A stretch of DNA of 49,677 nucleotides from Chromatiales bacterium (GTDB lineage: Bacteria; Pseudomonadota; Gammaproteobacteria; Chromatiales; Chromatiaceae). The notes under the pieces were generated by a model. It ran no database searches, had not been told where the DNA came from, and was given only the letters and a program-made list of their open reading frames with translations. Made by a program: the position numbers and the translations under genes. The stretch is taken from NCBI GenBank assembly GCA_024762475.1, contig JANTHJ010000012.1, positions 1-49,677 of the forward strand, written 5' to 3'. Each line of letters opens with the position of its first letter. Within the stretch, counting starts at the first letter, position 1. This document shows, in pieces, positions 41,711-49,677 of this stretch.

Positions 41711-41947
41711 TCAGCTGCTGTGGGCGTTCACGTAATCGATCGCCTGCTGAACGGTGGTGATCTTCTCCGCCTCTTCATCCGGAATCTCGGTCTCGAATTC
41801 TTCTTCGAGGGCCATCACCAATTCCACGGTATCCAGGGAGTCCGCGCCCAGATCGTCGACGAAGGAGGCCGCGTTGGTGACCTCGTCTTCGCTCACACCC
41901 AATTGTTCAACAACGATTTTCTTGACGCGTTCTTCGATAGTGCTCAT
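41711..41947 (-). CDS. acpP: Acyl carrier protein
   Basis: Encodes 78 aa from ATG 41947, with GGAAAG upstream. Strongly acidic four-helix protein; the phosphopantetheine attachment site is Ser37 in [18 protein letters not shown]. It carries growing acyl chains in the cytoplasm for the flanking fab enzymes and plsX. Codon use is favoured throughout, as expected for a very abundant protein. Its own promoter lies just upstream. Confidence 0.98.
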   Translation of the reverse strand: MSTIEERVKKIVVEQLGVSEDEVTNAASFVDDLGADSLDTVELVMALEEEFETEIPDEEAEKITTVQQAIDYVNAHSS

Positions 41948-42000
41948 TTCGGTTCTTTCCTCCAAAAATGCGTGGTCGGGTAGTCACGCGATGAGGCCGT

Positions 42001-42028
42001 ATTGTATGTGCAAATACGCCCCTGTCAT
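42001..42028 (-). promoter_or_regulatory. Sigma-70 promoter of acpP
   Basis: On the minus strand ATGACA (42028-42023), a 16-nt spacer and TACAAT (42006-42001) each match the consensus at five of six positions. The start point would be about 47 nt before the acpP ATG. AT-rich DNA with several A/T tracts lies just upstream at 42055-42095 and could serve as an UP element. This fits the need for acpP at high levels. Confidence 0.7.
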
Positions 42029-42095
42029 AGGTTTTTGCAGCAACGACCACTGGGGTTTAATAATCCTTAATAATCAATAGATTATAAATGTATCT

Positions 42096-42836
42096 TCAAG
42101 TCATATACATGCCGCCGTTGACATGAATCGTCTCACCGGTGACGTATGCAGCGCCCTCGGAGGCGAGAAAGGCCACCGCGGCGGCGATTTCATCGGCCTG
42201 CCCCAGGCGCCCCAGGGGGATAGCGGAGAGCAGCGCGTCGCGCTGTGCCTCGGGCAGTTCGCGCGTCATATCGGTATCGATGAACCCCGGCGCGACCGCA
42301 TTCACGGTGATACCCCGCGAGCCGATCTCCTGGGCCAGCGACTTGGTAAAGCCGATCATCCCTGCCTTGGCCGCGGCATAGTTGGTTTGTCCGGCATTCC
42401 CGCTCACCCCGACCACCGAGGCGATACTGATGATCCGGCCGCCCTTGGCCTTCATCATGGGTCGCAGGCAGGCCTTGCATACCCGGTAGAGTGAAGTGAG
42501 ATTGGTGTCGATCACCGCCTCCCATTCCTCGGGCTTCATACGCATCAACAGGTTGTCGCGGGTGATGCCGGCATTGTTGACCAGAACCGTCACCGCACCG
42601 AACTCGTCCCCGATCGCCTTGATGACAGCCGCCACCGAGGCGTCGTCCGAGACATCCAGACACATGCCTTTGCCCGCTATGCCCGCCGCCTGCAACATAC
42701 TGCTGATGGCCTCTGCTCCCTTGTCCGAGGTGGCGGTGCCGATCACCGTCATACCCTCGGCACCGAGCTTCAGCGCAATCGCCTTGCCGATTCCGCGGCT
42801 GGCCCCGGTCACCAATGCAATCCTGTCCTCAGCCAT
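42096..42836 (-). CDS. fabG: 3-oxoacyl-ACP reductase
   Basis: Encodes 246 aa from ATG 42836, with GGAGA upstream inside the end of fabD. NADPH-dependent SDR that reduces 3-oxoacyl-ACP. The cofactor motif is TGASRGIG (10-17), NNAG follows near 87, and the catalytic Ser-Tyr-Lys are in IASVVG and NYAAAKAG; the C-terminal YVTGETIHVNGGMYM is the family end. It overlaps the fabD stop by 8 nt. Confidence 0.97.
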   Translation of the reverse strand: MAEDRIALVTGASRGIGKAIALKLGAEGMTVIGTATSDKGAEAISSMLQAAGIAGKGMCLDVSDDASVAAVIKAIGDEFGAVTVLVNNAGITRDNLLMRMKPEEWEAVIDTNLTSLYRVCKACLRPMMKAKGGRIISIASVVGVSGNAGQTNYAAAKAGMIGFTKSLAQEIGSRGITVNAVAPGFIDTDMTRELPEAQRDALLSAIPLGRLGQADEIAAAVAFLASEGAAYVTGETIHVNGGMYMT

Positions 42837-43764
42837 TGACACTCTCCAAAGCCTTTTCGAGACTCGCCCCATCGAACACCGGCACAGCGGTGATGGTCTT
42901 GTCGATACGTTTGTTCAATCCGGTCAGCACCTTGCCCGGCCCCGCCTCCACCAGGGTGTCGGCACCGGCCTCCTTCATCGCGCGCACCGTCTCCACCCAG
43001 CGCACCGGGCTGTAGAGCTGTTGCTTGAGAAGATCCCGAATCTGACCGGGATCGGGTGCCGGCGCCACGCTGACATTGTGCAGCACCGGGATCTCGGGCT
43101 GCGTAATCGGCAGATCGCGCATCACCTCGTAGAGTCGCTCTGCAGCATCGCGCATCAAGGCGCAATGCGAGGGAACACTGACATCGAGCCGCAGCGCCCG
43201 CTTGGCGCCGGCGGCCTTGGCCAGATCGACCGCACGAGCAATGGCAGAGGCATTGCCGGCAATCACCACCTGGCCTGGCGAGTTGAAGTTCACCGCCTCG
43301 GCGACCTCGCCTTGGGCCGCCTGTTCGCACAGGGCACGCACCTGGTCATCGTCCAGGCCCAGGATGGCCGCCATGGCGCCCTCGCCTGCCGGTACCGCTG
43401 CCTGCATCAGCCGCCCCCGCTCGTGAACCAGGCGTGCTGCCTCGGCAAACGGCAGGACGCCGGCCGCCACCAATGCGGAATACTCGCCCAGACTATGGCC
43501 AGCCATCAGCCCCGGGGCCGGTCCGCCCTGGCCGCGCCAGGTACGCCAGACCGCAACACCCGCGGCGAGCATGGCCGGCTGGGTGTTCTCGGTCTGGTTC
43601 AGGGCCTCTGCCGGCCCTTCCTGTGAGAGCGTCCACAGATCCACGCCCAAGGCATCGGAGGCCTCTTCGAAGGTCTGGCGGACAATCGGATAGGCTTCGG
43701 CCAGATCGGCGAGCATGCCCACCGACTGCGAGCCCTGTCCCGGGAAGGTCATCGCGAAAGTCAT
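42829..43764 (-). CDS. fabD: Malonyl-CoA:ACP transacylase
   Basis: Encodes 311 aa. Transfers malonyl from CoA to ACP. The start is MTFAMTFPGQGSQSVGM, the nucleophile is Ser91 in GHSLGEYSALVA, the catalytic His is in VPSHCALM, and Gln in the PGQGSQ oxyanion loop is present. It starts 10 nt after the fabH stop, inside the fab operon. Confidence 0.97.
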   Translation of the reverse strand: MTFAMTFPGQGSQSVGMLADLAEAYPIVRQTFEEASDALGVDLWTLSQEGPAEALNQTENTQPAMLAAGVAVWRTWRGQGGPAPGLMAGHSLGEYSALVAAGVLPFAEAARLVHERGRLMQAAVPAGEGAMAAILGLDDDQVRALCEQAAQGEVAEAVNFNSPGQVVIAGNASAIARAVDLAKAAGAKRALRLDVSVPSHCALMRDAAERLYEVMRDLPITQPEIPVLHNVSVAPAPDPGQIRDLLKQQLYSPVRWVETVRAMKEAGADTLVEAGPGKVLTGLNKRIDKTITAVPVFDGASLEKALESVNG

Positions 43765-43774
43765 TATTGTTCTC

Positions 43775-44752
43775 TCAAAAGATCAGGAGTGCCGAGCCCC
43801 AGGTGAAACCGCCCCCAAAGGCCTCCAGCAGCAATATCTCGCCGCGCTCGATTCGACCGTCTCTGACGGCGGTATCCAGGGCCAGGGGAACCGATGCCGC
43901 CGAGGTGTTCCCATGCTGGTCCACGGTCACCACCACCTGGTCCATGGACATGCCCAACTTGCGCGCGGTGGCGTTGATGATCCGGATATTCGCCTGGTGG
44001 GGAACCAGCCAGTCCACATCGCTCTTTTTAAGGCTATTGGCCTCCAGCGTCTCGTCGACGATACGCCCCAATGTATTGACAGCGATCTTGAACACCTCAT
44101 TGCCCCGCATCTTGGTATAGCGGGGATCGCCTTCGTCGCTTTCGAAGTCGAAGCCCTTTGACACCCCACCCGGCACATGCAGCAGCTTCTCATAGGCGCC
44201 GTCGGCATGCAGGTGCGTAGAGAGGATTCCCGGCTCTTCGGAGGCCTCCAGGACCACGGCCCCGGCTCCGTCTCCGAACAGTACGCAGGTGCCCCGGTCA
44301 CTCCAGTCGATCACCCGTGAAAATGTCTCGGCACCGATCACCAGGGCGCAGCGATGGGACCCGGAGCGAATGAACTTCTCCGCCACGCCGAGGGCGTAGA
44401 TGAAGCCGGTGCATACCGCCTGGACGTCGAACGCGGCGGCCCCATGATTGCCGAGGCGGGCCTGCAACAGACAGGCGGTGCTCGGGAAGACCTTGTCGGG
44501 CGTGGTGGTCGCCAGCACGATCAGATCGACCTCTTCCGGTTCGCGACCTGCGGCAGCCAGTGCCCGCCTGGCGGCATGTTCGGCGAGGTCGCAGGTGGTT
44601 TCGTCCTTCGCCGCGATATGGCGCTTGACGATTCCGGTCCTCTCCCGGATCCACTCGTCCGAGGTCGCGACCATCTTTTCCAGGTCCTGGTTGGTCAGAA
44701 TCTTTTCCGGTAGATAGCTGCCAGTACCGGTAATACGCGCCTGGCAGCTCAT
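43775..44752 (-). CDS. fabH: 3-oxoacyl-ACP synthase III
   Basis: Encodes 325 aa. Starts fatty acid synthesis by joining acetyl-CoA with malonyl-ACP. The triad is Cys114 in VQAVCTGF, His in VPHQANIRI and Asn in [12 protein letters not shown] 44752 overlaps the plsX stop as ATGA. Pseudomonas aeruginosa lacks fabH in the equivalent cluster, so this window keeps the enterobacterial content at this point. Confidence 0.97.
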   Translation of the reverse strand: MSCQARITGTGSYLPEKILTNQDLEKMVATSDEWIRERTGIVKRHIAAKDETTCDLAEHAARRALAAAGREPEEVDLIVLATTTPDKVFPSTACLLQARLGNHGAAAFDVQAVCTGFIYALGVAEKFIRSGSHRCALVIGAETFSRVIDWSDRGTCVLFGDGAGAVVLEASEEPGILSTHLHADGAYEKLLHVPGGVSKGFDFESDEGDPRYTKMRGNEVFKIAVNTLGRIVDETLEANSLKKSDVDWLVPHQANIRIINATARKLGMSMDQVVVTVDQHGNTSAASVPLALDTAVRDGRIERGEILLLEAFGGGFTWGSALLIF

Positions 44753-45774
44753 GCGCTGGCCTTCTGTTGCAGCTGCTCTGCCACCGATTCGCTGATCCGC
44801 TCGGCGATGCCCGCCTCGACCTCTTTACGCGCGATGCCGATGGCATTCTCGAACGCGAAGGCATCGGCGCCGCCATGGCTCTTGACCACGATCCCGCGCA
44901 GGCCGAGCAGGCTGGCACCATTATAACGGCGTGGGTCGATGCGGCGTTTCAGGCCATTGAGTACCGGCAAGGCCATTGCGGCGGCCACGCGAGTCAACAG
45001 ATTGCGCTTGAATTCGCGGCTCAGGAAGGTCCGGACCATCTTGGCCACACCCTCACTGCTCTTGAGCGCAACATTGCCGATGAAGCCGTCCGTGACCACA
45101 ATATCCAGGCCCTTGCGCAGGTAGAGGTCGTCCCCTTCCACGTATCCCTGATAGTTGAGCCCGCTGTGACGCAGCAACTGATGGGCGTCCTTGACCGACT
45201 CGATGCCCTTGATCTCCTCGGTCCCAATGTTGAGCAGGCCGATACTGGGGGCACCCGGGCCCTCCACCGCCTTCACCAGTTCGTTGCCCATGATGGCGAA
45301 CTGCAGCAAATGCTCGGCGGAGGAATCGATATTCGCGCCGAGATCCAGCACCCAGGTGCGTCCATCCACTGCCGGCAGGGCGGTGATAATGGCTGGCCGG
45401 TCGATTCCCGGGATGGTCTTGAGGACGAAACGGGCAGTGGCCATCAGGGCGCCGGTATTGCCCGCGCTGACGCAGGCGTCGGCCTCACCGGACTTGACAA
45501 GGTTGATGGCCACCCGCATGGACGAGTCCTTCTTGCCCCGCAGGGCATTCGCGGGCGGCTCGTCCATTTCGACCACCTGGGAGGCATGGACCAGCGAGAT
45601 ATTCTCCGGCAGCCCTCGGCTCGGCAGGTGCTCTCTCAGCTGATCCTCCTGCCCCACCAGCACCAGGCGGCAATCGACATGCTTCTGCGCAAAGCCGATC
45701 GCGGCCGGGACGACCACGGAGGGACCGGTGTCCCCCCCCATGGCATCCAGGGCGATGGTTCTGCAGGCAGGCAT
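44749..45774 (-). CDS. plsX: Phosphate acyltransferase PlsX
   Basis: Encodes 341 aa. Makes acyl-phosphate from acyl-ACP for phospholipid synthesis by PlsY. The start segment is [20 protein letters not shown], with [33 protein letters not shown] and NIGTEEIKG following. ATG 45774 fits the family length; an in-frame TTG at 45792 is possible and nearer rpmF. Neither has a good ribosome site. Confidence 0.96.
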   Translation of the reverse strand: MPACRTIALDAMGGDTGPSVVVPAAIGFAQKHVDCRLVLVGQEDQLREHLPSRGLPENISLVHASQVVEMDEPPANALRGKKDSSMRVAINLVKSGEADACVSAGNTGALMATARFVLKTIPGIDRPAIITALPAVDGRTWVLDLGANIDSSAEHLLQFAIMGNELVKAVEGPGAPSIGLLNIGTEEIKGIESVKDAHQLLRHSGLNYQGYVEGDDLYLRKGLDIVVTDGFIGNVALKSSEGVAKMVRTFLSREFKRNLLTRVAAAMALPVLNGLKRRIDPRRYNGASLLGLRGIVVKSHGGADAFAFENAIGIARKEVEAGIAERISESVAEQLQQKASA

Positions 45775-45797
45775 CAGGTGCAGCAGAGACAATCGAC

Positions 45798-45968
45798 TTA
45801 CTTGTCGACCACCTTGCGGCCACGATAGAAGCCATCCGGCGTCACATTGTGGCGCAGATGGGTCTCGCCGGAGGTCGGATCGACCGACAGGGCCTCCGGC
45901 TTGAGGCTGTCATGCGAGCGGCGCATGCCACGCTTGGAAGGGGTCTTGCGATTCTGTTGGACTGCCAT
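45798..45968 (-). CDS. rpmF: 50S ribosomal protein bL32
   Basis: Encodes 56 aa: basic, starting [20 protein letters not shown] and ending YRGRKVVDK, typical of bL32 without the zinc cysteines. The C-minus form lacks zinc dependence. ATG 45968 has GGAG six bases upstream. A small TTGTAA/TTACAA hairpin lies 22 nt before it. Linkage of rpmF to yceD and plsX is conserved. Confidence 0.97.
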   Translation of the reverse strand: MAVQQNRKTPSKRGMRRSHDSLKPEALSVDPTSGETHLRHNVTPDGFYRGRKVVDK

Positions 45969-46014
45969 GTTCGTCTCCTGGGGACAGGGTTGTAAAAATT
46001 ACAAGGCGCGACGA

Positions 46015-46536
46015 CTAGCTGTCGCGCTTCAACTGTTTCAGTGCCGCAAAGGGATTCTCCCGCTGCGCCGGCTCGGCCGCTTCGGAAGAATCCCGATACT
46101 CGCTCAGATCCACCGCACATTCGGCCGCCACATGTCTGGGTGCCGGAGGGATAGCCAGAATCAGCTCGTCCTCCACCAGATCCATGGGGTGGAGCAGGCG
46201 TTCCTCCAGCAGCAGCGGGTCGTACTCCTCCGGCAAGGCCTCAGCCTCACGCAGGCCTTCCACCGGGCTCAGCGTAAAGTCCGCATCGACCGGTAGCCGC
46301 ATCGGCTGCATGCATCGCTGGCAGCGCAGCTGAAGATCGGCCGTCACATGCCCGCGGATCCGCGAACGCTTGTGCTCATCGCGGTCGAAGACCAACTGAA
46401 AAGCCGCCTCGCCCTCGGTGGAGGTCAGAAGCGGCGCCAGACGATCCAAGCTGTTCAGCGCAACCCGGCCCTCGAAGCGTTTCCCCTGCTCGCACAGGCG
46501 GCGGGGGTCGGCCTGTTCTGGTAGCTGCGGCAACAT
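46015..46536 (-). CDS. yceD: YceD-family (DUF177) protein
   Basis: Encodes 173 aa. Family with a C-x-x-C pair (LQLRCQRCMQPMRLPVD, about 69-85) and the conserved end LSEYRDSSEAAEPAQRENPF AALKQL. YceD is needed for 23S rRNA accumulation in some bacteria and is regularly cotranscribed with rpmF. There is no Shine-Dalgarno ahead of ATG 46536 and a promoter lies almost on top of it, so translation is probably leaderless. Confidence 0.93.
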   Translation of the reverse strand: MLPQLPEQADPRRLCEQGKRFEGRVALNSLDRLAPLLTSTEGEAAFQLVFDRDEHKRSRIRGHVTADLQLRCQRCMQPMRLPVDADFTLSPVEGLREAEALPEEYDPLLLEERLLHPMDLVEDELILAIPPAPRHVAAECAVDLSEYRDSSEAAEPAQRENPFAALKQLKRDS

Positions 46537-46545
46537 AAGCGCGGA

Positions 46546-46574
46546 ATTATATGATTCGGCGACTTAATTCGCAA
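46546..46574 (-). promoter_or_regulatory. Promoter of yceD-rpmF-plsX-fab genes
   Basis: On the minus strand TTGCGA (46574-46569), a 17-nt spacer and a perfect TATAAT (46551-46546). With a start about 7 nt after the -10, transcription would begin within a few bases of the yceD ATG at 46536. Confidence 0.65.
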
Positions 46575-46638
46575 CCGCAAGACGCCGTGCCGACAACACC
46601 GTTCATACGACACTCCCGGTGCCGTCAGGCTCACACAA

Positions 46639-47934
46639 TCAGGGAGTTACGACGGCCAGCAACACCCCTGCCGCCACCGCCGACCCGATCACCCCGGCCA
46701 CATTCGGTCCCATGGCGTGCATCAGCAGAAAATTGTGGTGATTGGCCTCCAGGCCCACCTTGTTCACCACCCGGGCGGCCATGGGGACTGCGGATACGCC
46801 GGCCGCGCCGATCAGGGGGTTGACCTTGCCGCCGGAGAAGCGGTGCATCAGCTTGCCCATGAGGACCCCCGCGGCAGTGCCGATCGAGAACGCAATGGCA
46901 CCAAGCACCAGGATCCCCAGCGTCTCGACACTCAGAAACTTTTCGGCCTGCAGTTTCGAACCCACGGCCAGACCCAGGATGATGGTAACGATATTGATGA
47001 TCTCGTTCTGTGCCGCCTTGCTCAGCCTATCCACCACCCCAGATTCACGCAGCAGGTTGCCAAAGGTCAACATACCGATCAGAGGCGCCGCCGATGGCAG
47101 GAAGAGCGCGCATAACGCGAGCACCGTCAATGGAAACAGTATCTTTTCCAGTCGGCTGACCGGGCGCAGTTGTGACATCTCCACCTTGCGTTCGTCTTCA
47201 CTGGTCAACAGACGCATGATCGGCGGCTGGATGATTGGCACCAGCGCCATATAGGAATACGCAGCGACCGCAATGGCGCCCAGCAGATCGGGCGCGAGCT
47301 TGGAGGCCACGAAGATCGCAGTCGGACCATCCGCGCCGCCTATGATGGCAATGGCCGAGGCATCGGCCAGGGTGAAGTCGAACCCCGGCACAAGGTTGAG
47401 CGCCAATGCCCCCAGCAGGGTGGCGAAGATGCCGAACTGGGCCGCCGCGCCCAGCAGCAGGGTCCGTGGCATGGCGATCAGGGCGCTGAAGTCGGTCAAT
47501 GCCCCTACCCCCATGAAAATCAGGAGGGGAGCGATACCCGAGGCGATGGCCACGTCGTAGAACATCCGCAACATGCCGGGCTCGTAACCCAGGCCCTCGG
47601 CCACCAACACCCCGGCGGCCTGCTGCGCGGGCGATGCGTGGTGCCAGACATCCACCACCTTGTCGACCGTTGTGCCGAGCGCCTGCGCCAGTGCCGCCAG
47701 CTGTGCAGTTGTTCCCTCGGCCAGGAGGTGGCCGACCGCATCCTCCGCGAGCCCTGCAACCGGGATATTGGCCAGCAGGCAACCGAAGCCGATGGGTAGC
47801 AGCAACAGCGGCTCGAAGCCCTTGCGGATGGCAAGATAGATGAGCAGGCTCCCGATACCCAGCATCAGGGCCTGACCCCAGCCCATGTTGGCGATTCCCA
47901 TGGACAGCCACAGTGCCTGCAGTCCTTCCAACAT
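46639..47934 (-). CDS. oadB: Oxaloacetate decarboxylase beta subunit
   Basis: Encodes 431 aa, the membrane sodium pump of the oxaloacetate decarboxylase complex: decarboxylates carboxybiotin on OadA and exports Na+. Many membrane helices; family segments are [78 protein letters not shown] and [19 protein letters not shown]. The start is 9 nt after the oadA stop. The usual order is oadG-oadA-oadB; oadG would lie beyond the right edge. Confidence 0.96.
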   Translation of the reverse strand: MLEGLQALWLSMGIANMGWGQALMLGIGSLLIYLAIRKGFEPLLLLPIGFGCLLANIPVAGLAEDAVGHLLAEGTTAQLAALAQALGTTVDKVVDVWHHASPAQQAAGVLVAEGLGYEPGMLRMFYDVAIASGIAPLLIFMGVGALTDFSALIAMPRTLLLGAAAQFGIFATLLGALALNLVPGFDFTLADASAIAIIGGADGPTAIFVASKLAPDLLGAIAVAAYSYMALVPIIQPPIMRLLTSEDERKVEMSQLRPVSRLEKILFPLTVLALCALFLPSAAPLIGMLTFGNLLRESGVVDRLSKAAQNEIINIVTIILGLAVGSKLQAEKFLSVETLGILVLGAIAFSIGTAAGVLMGKLMHRFSGGKVNPLIGAAGVSAVPMAARVVNKVGLEANHHNFLLMHAMGPNVAGVIGSAVAAGVLLAVVTP

Positions 47935-47943
47935 GCCGGCAGC

Positions 47944-49677
47944 TCAGCGCAGGGTCAGGAGGGTATCGCCCACCTGTACCGCACCACCCTCCTTCACCGG
48001 GATGCTGTCGACGGTACCGGGGGCAGGCGCTCGTACCTCGGTCTCCATTTTCATCGCCTCCAGTATCAGAACCACGTCGCCGGCCTTGACTCTCTGACCG
48101 GGCGCGACATTGATCTTGAACACCGTGCCCGCCAAGGGCGCCAGCACCGACCTGACCGGGTCATCGTCCCGTTTCGTCGAGGCCGCCGGACTCTCTGACG
48201 GCCGCTCGGCGGGCATCACCTGCGAGAGGCTCCCGTTGGGTGCAACGGTGACGCTGTAGGTACGACCATCGACGATTACCCGGTAGCTCTCCGTGCCCTG
48301 GTCCGACGACGCCGATGTCAGGGCGGTTGCCTGCGCCTCAGGGGCGCTTTGCGCCGGGGGTGGTTCGAAGGCCCCTGGATCGTCGCGGTGTTCCAGGAAC
48401 TTGAGACCCACCTGCGGAAACAGGGCCCAGGTCAGGACATCCTCGATCGGCTCCTCGGCAAGCCGAATCCCTTTTTCCTTTGCGAGTGCCTCGAATTCGT
48501 CGGTCAGCCGGTCCAGTTCGTTGTCCAGCAGGTCGGCAGGGCGACAGGTGATCGGTTCCTCGCCATCCTCGAGCACGCGTGCCTGAAGGGCCTTGTCCAC
48601 TGGCGCGGGTGTGGCGCCATATTCACCCCGCAACACCCCTGCGGTCTCCTTGGTGATGCTCTTGTATCGCTCGCCCTGCAGCACGTTGATCACCGCCTGG
48701 GTGCCGACGATCTGCGAGGTGGGCGTGACCAGCGGGATATAGCCCAGATCCTTGCGGACCCGGGGTATCTCCTCGAGGACCTCGTCCATGCGGTCGGCCG
48801 CGCCCTGCTCGCGCAGCTGATTTTCCATGTTGGTCAGCATGCCCCCGGGCACCTGGGCCACCAGGATGCGTGAATCCACGCCCCTGAGCGAGCCCTCGAA
48901 ACGTGCATACTTGCGTCGCACATCGCGGAAATAGGCAGAGATGCCTTCGAGGTGCTTCAGGTCGAGACCGGTGTCGCGCTCGCCATCCTGCATGATGGCC
49001 ACCATCGATTCGGTGGCGGAATGGCTATAGGTCATCGACATCGAGGCAATGGCAGTGTCGACATGGTCGACCCCGGCCTCCGCCGCCTTCAGAAGGGTCG
49101 CGGTGCTCATGCCGGTGGTGGCATGCGAGTGCAGTGAAATGGGGACCTCGACCGTGTCCTTGAGTCGGCCGATCAGTTTGAAAGCGACGTTCGGTGTCAG
49201 AAGCCCGGCCATGTCCTTGATGCAGATCGACTCGCAGCCCATCGACTCGAGTCCGCGTGCCATGTTCAACCAGTACTCGAGGTTGTGAACCGGGCTGACC
49301 GTGTAGGACATGGCACCTTGCGCATGCCGTTCGACCTCGAGGGTGGCCTTCACTGCCGTCTCGATGTTGCGCAGGTCGTTCATGGCATCGAAGATGCGGA
49401 ACACATCGATGCCGTTGACCGCGGCGCGCTCGACGAACTTGTGCACGACATCGTCCGCGTAGTGGCGATAGCCCAGGATGTTCTGACCGCGGAACAGCAT
49501 CTGTTGACGGGTATTGGGCATCACCTGTTTGAGCAGGCGCAACCGTTCCCAGGGGTCTTCGCCCAGGTACCGGATGCAGGCATCGAAGGTCGCGCCACCC
49601 CAGCTCTCGAGCGACCAGAACCCCGCCTGGTCGAGTTTTTCGGCGATCGGCAGCATGTCGTCGATGCGCAGCCGGGT
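47944..49677 (-). CDS. oadA: Oxaloacetate decarboxylase alpha subunit, 5' end outside window
   Basis: The frame is open to the last base, so only the C-terminal 577 residues are present; the first ATG inside (49656) is within the carboxyltransferase barrel. Visible parts: the carboxyltransferase domain ([44 protein letters not shown] with metal-binding His pair, DTAIASMS), the PYC/OadA domain, a Pro/Ala-rich linker and a biotinyl domain whose biotin lysine is in EAMKMET near the C-terminus. It moves the carboxyl group of oxaloacetate to biotin for OadB. Confidence 0.96.
   Translation of the reverse strand, partial: TRLRIDDMLPIAEKLDQAGFWSLESWGGATFDACIRYLGEDPWERLRLLKQVMPNTRQQMLFRGQNILGYRHYADDVVHKFVERAAVNGIDVFRIFDAMNDLRNIETAVKATLEVERHAQGAMSYTVSPVHNLEYWLNMARGLESMGCESICIKDMAGLLTPNVAFKLIGRLKDTVEVPISLHSHATTGMSTATLLKAAEAGVDHVDTAIASMSMTYSHSATESMVAIMQDGERDTGLDLKHLEGISAYFRDVRRKYARFEGSLRGVDSRILVAQVPGGMLTNMENQLREQGAADRMDEVLEEIPRVRKDLGYIPLVTPTSQIVGTQAVINVLQGERYKSITKETAGVLRGEYGATPAPVDKALQARVLEDGEEPITCRPADLLDNELDRLTDEFEALAKEKGIRLAEEPIEDVLTWALFPQVGLKFLEHRDDPGAFEPPPAQSAPEAQATALTSASSDQGTESYRVIVDGRTYSVTVAPNGSLSQVMPAERPSESPAASTKRDDDPVRSVLAPLAGTVFKINVAPGQRVKAGDVVLILEAMKMETEVRAPAPGTVDSIPVKEGGAVQVGDTLLTLR

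Overview
The window is GC-rich, densely packed bacterial chromosome with many 4-nt start/stop overlaps, most genes after about 13 kb on the minus strand, and short GC-rich palindromes in the few gaps. Several gene orders are diagnostic of Gammaproteobacteria: nagZ-hpt-methylthioinosine phosphorylase; gacS/barA-cysM-rlmD; rpoE-rseA-rseB-rseC-mucD followed by lepA-lepB-rnc-era-recO-pdxJ; and yceD-rpmF-plsX-fabH-fabD-fabG-acpP-fabF-pabC-mltG-tmk-holB-pilZ-tatD. The type IV pilus pilZ and the mucD-containing sigma-E locus resemble Pseudomonas, Chromatiales and relatives more than enterics. A free-living, possibly sulfur-oxidising gammaproteobacterium fits, but the sulfur lifestyle is only a guess. 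No tRNA, rRNA, CRISPR array, phage or transposase gene was seen.

Region 1 (1-9.5 kb) is the accessory part. It holds a Met/Gly-rich repeat protein cut by the window edge, a small exported protein, the ergothioneine pair egtB-egtD, an HMA-like protein without a metal motif, a PDZ protein without a protease domain, an ABM-like protein, a Pro/Tyr-rich exported protein, an SDR, a DsbB-type quinone reductase, a UspA protein and a Sel1/SH3 envelope protein. Palindromic intergenic repeats cluster at 3.8-3.95 and 5.0-5.14 kb.

Region 2 (9.5-20.3 kb) has nagZ-hpt-methylthioinosine phosphorylase (muropeptide recycling plus purine/methylthio salvage), a FliL-like exported protein, a DUF3050 protein with a possible diiron site, and a minus-strand chain running cysM, PolB-type exonuclease, rlmD, CYTH protein, peptide-binding lipoprotein, L,D-transpeptidase and two permeases. 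The transpeptidase lies inside the importer genes by overlapping codons, has no visible signal peptide, and no ATPase gene is present in the window. This is the least ordinary gene arrangement here.

Region 3 (20.3-33.4 kb) has a BarA/GacS-like hybrid kinase divergent from cysM, then the colinear block from rpoE to pdxJ: envelope-stress sigma factor with its anti-sigma system and periplasmic protease, then elongation factor 4, signal peptidase, RNase III, Era, RecO and PdxJ. The cysM start codon sits in the loop of a perfect 10-bp inverted repeat.

Region 4 (33.6-46.5 kb) has nadB divergent from rpoE, a YgfX-like protein, and the fatty-acid/replication/murein block. Recognisable promoters precede acpP and yceD, and the yceD promoter predicts an almost leaderless transcript. 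Region 5 (46.6-49.7 kb) is oadB and the 3' part of oadA, encoding oxaloacetate decarboxylase, a biotin-dependent sodium pump.
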